NCBI RefSeq assembly: GCF_003583985.1
Contig: NZ_QXML01000001.1
Span: 558,001-622,000, forward strand
DNA from: Algoriphagus lacus
Lineage (GTDB): Bacteria; Bacteroidota; Bacteroidia; Cytophagales; Cyclobacteriaceae
Direction: 5' to 3'
Length of the DNA: 64,000 bases
In this document: positions 60,863 through 64,000 of the stretch, piece by piece
Layout of the letters: each line of letters begins with the position of its first letter
Position numbering within the stretch: the stretch's first letter is position 1
Made by a program: the position numbers and the translations under genes
Notes under the pieces: generated by a model
The model's database searches: none
What the model was told of the DNA's origin: nothing
What the model saw: only the letters and a program-made list of their open reading frames with translations

Positions 60863-62638
60863 TCAATGAAGGTTTTTCCAGGACTTGATGATAATGCCTC
60901 CACCGACCAAAGCGATAATGGCAGCAATAAATCCAGGCACCATATTTCCATAAATGAAGAATCCGGTCGAGAAAAGAGCGGCATAAACCATGAAGGTTCC
61001 GACAATCATCAATCCGATTTCTTTACCCAATTGACCTTTTTCTTCTTTCTCAGCTGGATATCTGTCCAGCAGTTTTTTCCACCCATAGGATGCCGGAGTT
61101 ACTTTTCGATAGAACGAAAGTAAAACCTCGTCTTTCTCGGGTTGAGTCATGAAAGTCACAATCAGCCAGCCGATGGTGGTAATGGATACCGAATACACCA
61201 ACTTCATGTAGGACTCATCAGCAGGAATATCGATCCAACCCATTTTTGGATTGAGCACTTCAAAGAAAATCGCCACTGCAAAAGAGATTGCCATTGCAGA
61301 AATCTCGGTATAGGCATTGATTCTCCACCAAAACCAGCGCAAAATAAAGATCAACCCTGTACCCGCGCCGATTTGAAGCAGGATATTAAATGCATCTAGG
61401 GCTGATGAAAGTGCCAAAGCCAAAACGGCTGAAAGCGCCATCAATACAACTGTTGATATTCTTCCCACAGCCACCAATTGTTTATCTGTGGCCTCAGGTT
61501 TTACAAATCGAAGGTAAAAGTCATTCACAACATAGCTCGATCCCCAATTGAGGTGGGTAGAGAGGGTAGACATCACCGCAGCGATCAGGGATGCTAGGAC
61601 GATTCCAATCATGCCGGTAGGTAGGAAGGACAACATGGCTGGATAGGCCAAATCATCGCCCAACTTGTCCACAGGAATATGTGGGAAAGCTGTTTGCAAA
61701 TCCGAAATATTCGGGAAAACTACCAGAGAAGCTAGGGCGACAATGATCCATGGCCAAGGTCTCAGTGCATAATGCGCGATATTAAAAAATAAGGTGGCAC
61801 CGATTGCATTTTTTTCATCTTTGGCCGAAAGCATACGCTGCGCGATGTACCCTCCTCCTCCTGGCTCAGCACCAGGATACCAAGTCGCCCACCATTGGAT
61901 CGCAATGGGCAGGATGAAAATCGGAATGTATACGTTTGGATCGGAGAAATCCGGCATGAAGTTCAGTTTGCTTGCCACTTCCTCGTGTGCAAGAAGATTG
62001 CTCAACGATCCGATTTCGGGAAGGTCAAGCACGTAATATGCTGCACCAAAGGAGCCAATCATAGCAATGAAAAACTGGAAGAAGTCAGTCAGCAAAACGC
62101 CCTTCAATCCACCAAGAGAACTGTAAATCACCGTCACAATAGAAGCGATCAGGAGTGTTTGGACAGGAGAAAGGCCTAGCATAACGCCTCCGATTTTTAT
62201 TGCGGCCAGAGAAACTGTCGCCATAATCACCACATTGAAAAACACTCCGAGGTAAATGGCTCGGAAAGCTCTAAGGAATGCTGCCCCCTTGCCAGAGTAG
62301 CGCATTTCATAAAATTCCAAGTCGGTCGTGGCCTCTGATCTTCTCCAGAGTTTTGCATAGACAAACACAGTCAGCATTCCGGTAAGGAGGAAGGCCCACC
62401 AGGCCCAGTTACCTGCCACACCGTTTTTGCGGACCATATCCGTCACCAAGTTAGGCGTATCAGCGGAGAAAGTGGTCGCCACCATGGATACGCCCAAGAG
62501 CCACCACGGCATATTTCTACCTGAAAGAAAAAACTCTTTCGCAGATGTCCCTGCCTCTTTTGCAGAAAACAAACCGATCCATAGCGAGATAATAAAGAAG
62601 GCTGCAATAATGCCCCAATCTAATATGGTTACATTCAT
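60863..62638 (-). CDS. Sodium:solute symporter family transporter
   Basis: A 591-residue inner-membrane transporter with about 14 hydrophobic helices. Start MNVTILDWGIIAAFFIISLW is chosen over the upstream ATG at 62671 because it gives the usual periplasmic-facing first helix. SSS family blocks: SAKEFFLSGRNMPWWLLGVS, TTFSADTPNLVTDMV, YSSLGGLKGVLLTDFFQF, and SLIAAVMSTLSTHLNWGSS for the Na+-site helix. Substrate cannot be assigned; sugar, proline or N-acetylated sugars are possible. Divergent from a sugar-kinase-like gene. Confidence 0.92.
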   Translation of the reverse strand: MNVTILDWGIIAAFFIISLWIGLFSAKEAGTSAKEFFLSGRNMPWWLLGVSMVATTFSADTPNLVTDMVRKNGVAGNWAWWAFLLTGMLTVFVYAKLWRRSEATTDLEFYEMRYSGKGAAFLRAFRAIYLGVFFNVVIMATVSLAAIKIGGVMLGLSPVQTLLIASIVTVIYSSLGGLKGVLLTDFFQFFIAMIGSFGAAYYVLDLPEIGSLSNLLAHEEVASKLNFMPDFSDPNVYIPIFILPIAIQWWATWYPGAEPGGGGYIAQRMLSAKDEKNAIGATLFFNIAHYALRPWPWIIVALASLVVFPNISDLQTAFPHIPVDKLGDDLAYPAMLSFLPTGMIGIVLASLIAAVMSTLSTHLNWGSSYVVNDFYLRFVKPEATDKQLVAVGRISTVVLMALSAVLALALSSALDAFNILLQIGAGTGLIFILRWFWWRINAYTEISAMAISFAVAIFFEVLNPKMGWIDIPADESYMKLVYSVSITTIGWLIVTFMTQPEKDEVLLSFYRKVTPASYGWKKLLDRYPAEKEEKGQLGKEIGLMIVGTFMVYAALFSTGFFIYGNMVPGFIAAIIALVGGGIIIKSWKNLH

Positions 62639-62803
62639 AGTTTTGGGTTTAAACTGGCGGACAATTAACAAAAATTTTTTCTAAACAGAGAAAGTCTTTT
62701 TTAATTTTTTTGAAAAATGAATCGCAAAATTGATCTTTTGCCCGATTTATACTTTTGGAAAATCAAAAACCGCAAAAATTCTTTTCTTCCCTATTTTCGC
62801 AGC

Positions 62804-63874
62804 ATGTTTTCTCAACTCGCCTCTGCAATTTCAACTGCCTATCCGCTATTGGAAAATCAACCTCTGGAAATCACTCCATTCGGTGAAGGATTGATTCATG
62901 AAACCCTTTTGGTCACCAATGGATCTAAAAAGTGGATTCTCCAGGGATTTAATGAAGCGGTCTTCAATTATCCTTCCCGGATTGATCATAATCTTGGTAT
63001 GCTATACCATTTGGCAAAAAGTCAACCGCTTCCTTTTCAGTTACCCTTGCCGATTCTTAATTCCCGCCAAAACCGACTGACCGAATTGGAAGGAAAAAAG
63101 TATCGGCTTTTTGATTTTGTAAAAGGTAAAACGCTTCAACAAATTGAAAATCCCCGGCAGGCTTTAATCGCTGCCAAAGCCTATGGAGAATTTGCTTCCT
63201 GGGCCATAGAAATCGATGCAAAGGAAATGGAAGAAACCATTCTCAACTTTCACCGACTGGATCTTCGATATCAAAAACTCAAAGAGGTCAGTCTGGGAAA
63301 GAATAATCTTTCTGTGGAGGAAAAGGAGATTCTGGACTTCTACCTGAATCAATCCCCTCTGATCGATTGGTATTTGAAACAGCTAAATCAGCTACCCCTG
63401 AGAGTTACTCATAATGACACTAAGATCAACAACCTGATTTTTTCCGAAAATCTGGAGCAAGTGGAGGCCCTGATCGATTTGGATACGCTGATGGGTGGCT
63501 ATCTGATGTATGATTTTGGAGATTTGGTAAGGACGGTGGCCTGTAGTCTGCCGGAGACTTCCATCCAATGGTCGGAAATTCGATTCATTCCGGAAATTTT
63601 TGAACAGCTGCTCAAAGGATATTGGGAAGGGGTAAAGGCAATCACAACTCTGGAAGAAGCCAAGTCACTGCTTTTTGGAGGGGAAATCATGACCCTGATC
63701 ATGGGGCTTCGGTTTTTTACAGACCATTTGCAAGGAAACATCTACTATAGGGTCAGCTATCCCGAGCAGAACTTTCACCGAGCCAAAAACCAGATGATTT
63801 TCCTCCAAGACCAACAGAGAAACAGGAAAAAGCTATTGGAGATATGGGAAACCGTGACCGAACTCAAGTACTAA
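62804..63874 (+). CDS. APH-fold phosphotransferase, N-acetylhexosamine kinase-like
   Basis: 356 residues. I chose ATG 62804 (MFSQLASAISTAYPLLENQP); the reading from 62717 adds 29 unlikely residues and would cover a TATTTTCG string that resembles a -7 box. The aminoglycoside-phosphotransferase fold is shown by GEGLIHETLLVTNGSKKWIL, the Brenner motif RVTHNDTKINNLIF (catalytic Asp), and EALIDLDTLMGGYLMYDFGD for the Mg2+ Asp. The HNDTKINN form resembles bifidobacterial N-acetylhexosamine 1-kinase, so an anomeric sugar kinase is a reasonable guess, not an assignment. Divergent from the symporter. Confidence 0.82.
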   Translation: MFSQLASAISTAYPLLENQPLEITPFGEGLIHETLLVTNGSKKWILQGFNEAVFNYPSRIDHNLGMLYHLAKSQPLPFQLPLPILNSRQNRLTELEGKKYRLFDFVKGKTLQQIENPRQALIAAKAYGEFASWAIEIDAKEMEETILNFHRLDLRYQKLKEVSLGKNNLSVEEKEILDFYLNQSPLIDWYLKQLNQLPLRVTHNDTKINNLIFSENLEQVEALIDLDTLMGGYLMYDFGDLVRTVACSLPETSIQWSEIRFIPEIFEQLLKGYWEGVKAITTLEEAKSLLFGGEIMTLIMGLRFFTDHLQGNIYYRVSYPEQNFHRAKNQMIFLQDQQRNRKKLLEIWETVTELKY

Positions 63875-63951
63875 AAACCTACAATTGATTCCCAAACATT
63901 GGGTTTTCATCAGCCCGGGGCTTAATTTGCTCTCTCCCAAAATCAGCTCAC

Positions 63952-64000
63952 TTGTCAGGCATTTTTGATACCCGCATCGAGTACCTCAAAGGCGTCGGCC
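63952..64000 (+). CDS. recG: Probable ATP-dependent DNA helicase RecG, N-terminus only
   Basis: Sixteen codons reach the window edge: from TTG 63952 the translation is (M)SGIFDTRIEYLKGVG. This is the typical RecG opening, where xxFLDTxIEYLKGVGPxxA leads into the wedge domain. TTG is the only plausible start in frame here. A TTAATTTG string at 63922-63929, close to the -7 consensus, precedes it. Only the opening is visible, so confidence is moderate. Confidence 0.6.
   Translation, partial: MSGIFDTRIEYLKGVG

Noticed and set aside
1..64000. Phage, transposon, CRISPR, toxin-antitoxin or restriction genes
   Set aside because: No integrase, transposase, spaced direct repeats, or defence-type gene pairs were seen on either strand.

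Overview
The window looks like chromosomal DNA of a Bacteroidota bacterium of the Cytophagales type. A Cyclobacteriaceae member such as Algoriphagus is my best guess, inferred from gene content only. The signs are: a SusC/SusD pair, a gliding-motility lipoprotein (GldD), a type IX secretion sorting domain, DUF4270, many secreted YCF48/BNR and FG-GAP proteins, a 30S S16 with a long Ala/Lys tail, and TAnnTTTG promoter boxes in place of strong Shine-Dalgarno sites. There are no phage genes, transposases, CRISPR arrays or rRNA operons. One tRNA gene, tRNA-Arg(CCT), is present.

Layout. 1-5.0 kb, minus strand: an AraC regulator cut by the window edge, acyl-CoA dehydrogenase, then a panC-panD-flippase-Zn peptidase operon. 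5.1-11 kb, plus strand: a glycogen-synthase-like protein overlapping a DUF4270 lipoprotein, then glmS, prfA and a GNAT. 11.1-14 kb: a 937-residue T9SS-exported protein on the minus strand. 14.1-27.8 kb: a heme-binding lipoprotein, then a co-directional locus of SusC, SusD, an FG-GAP/ASPIC lipoprotein, a SUMF1-fold protein, a Tat-exported Gfo/Idh/MocA oxidoreductase, a Tat-type TIM-barrel isomerase and a BNR protein. 27.9-37.8 kb: housekeeping and small genes (HisA-like, CsaA, Rieske, cysteine desulfurase, glmM, mazG, ridA, fumC). 37.9-40.7 kb: a secreted GH127 divergent from an SGNH hydrolase. 41-43.2 kb: the classical rpsP-rimM-trmD-rplS operon. 43.4-52.1 kb: DUF885 peptidase-like and VOC lipoprotein, an ABC ATPase with a permease/M1-peptidase fusion, and two small envelope genes. 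52.3-59.6 kb: an AraC regulator divergent from a trans-4-hydroxyproline catabolic cluster. 59.6-64 kb: secreted DinB, gldD, a sodium:solute symporter divergent from a sugar-kinase-like APH, and the first codons of a probable recG.

Functional logic. The 53-59 kb cluster supplies four enzyme types that together would convert trans-4-hydroxy-L-proline to 2-oxoglutarate: epimerase, FAD dehydrogenase, DapA-type deaminase and semialdehyde dehydrogenase. A CotH-kinase-like secreted protein is embedded in it. The 15-27.7 kb locus couples outer-membrane glycan import to exported oxidoreductase and isomerase enzymes but carries no glycoside hydrolase; it is the best candidate here for an undescribed pathway. 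Three proteins look like catalytically altered members of enzyme families: the GT5 glycogen-synthase-like protein without KTGGL, the HisA paralogue with Trp in place of the first catalytic Asp, and the SUMF1 protein without the catalytic Cys pair.

No gene-free stretch exceeds about 300 bases. The longest is the AT-rich leader ahead of susC (262 bases).
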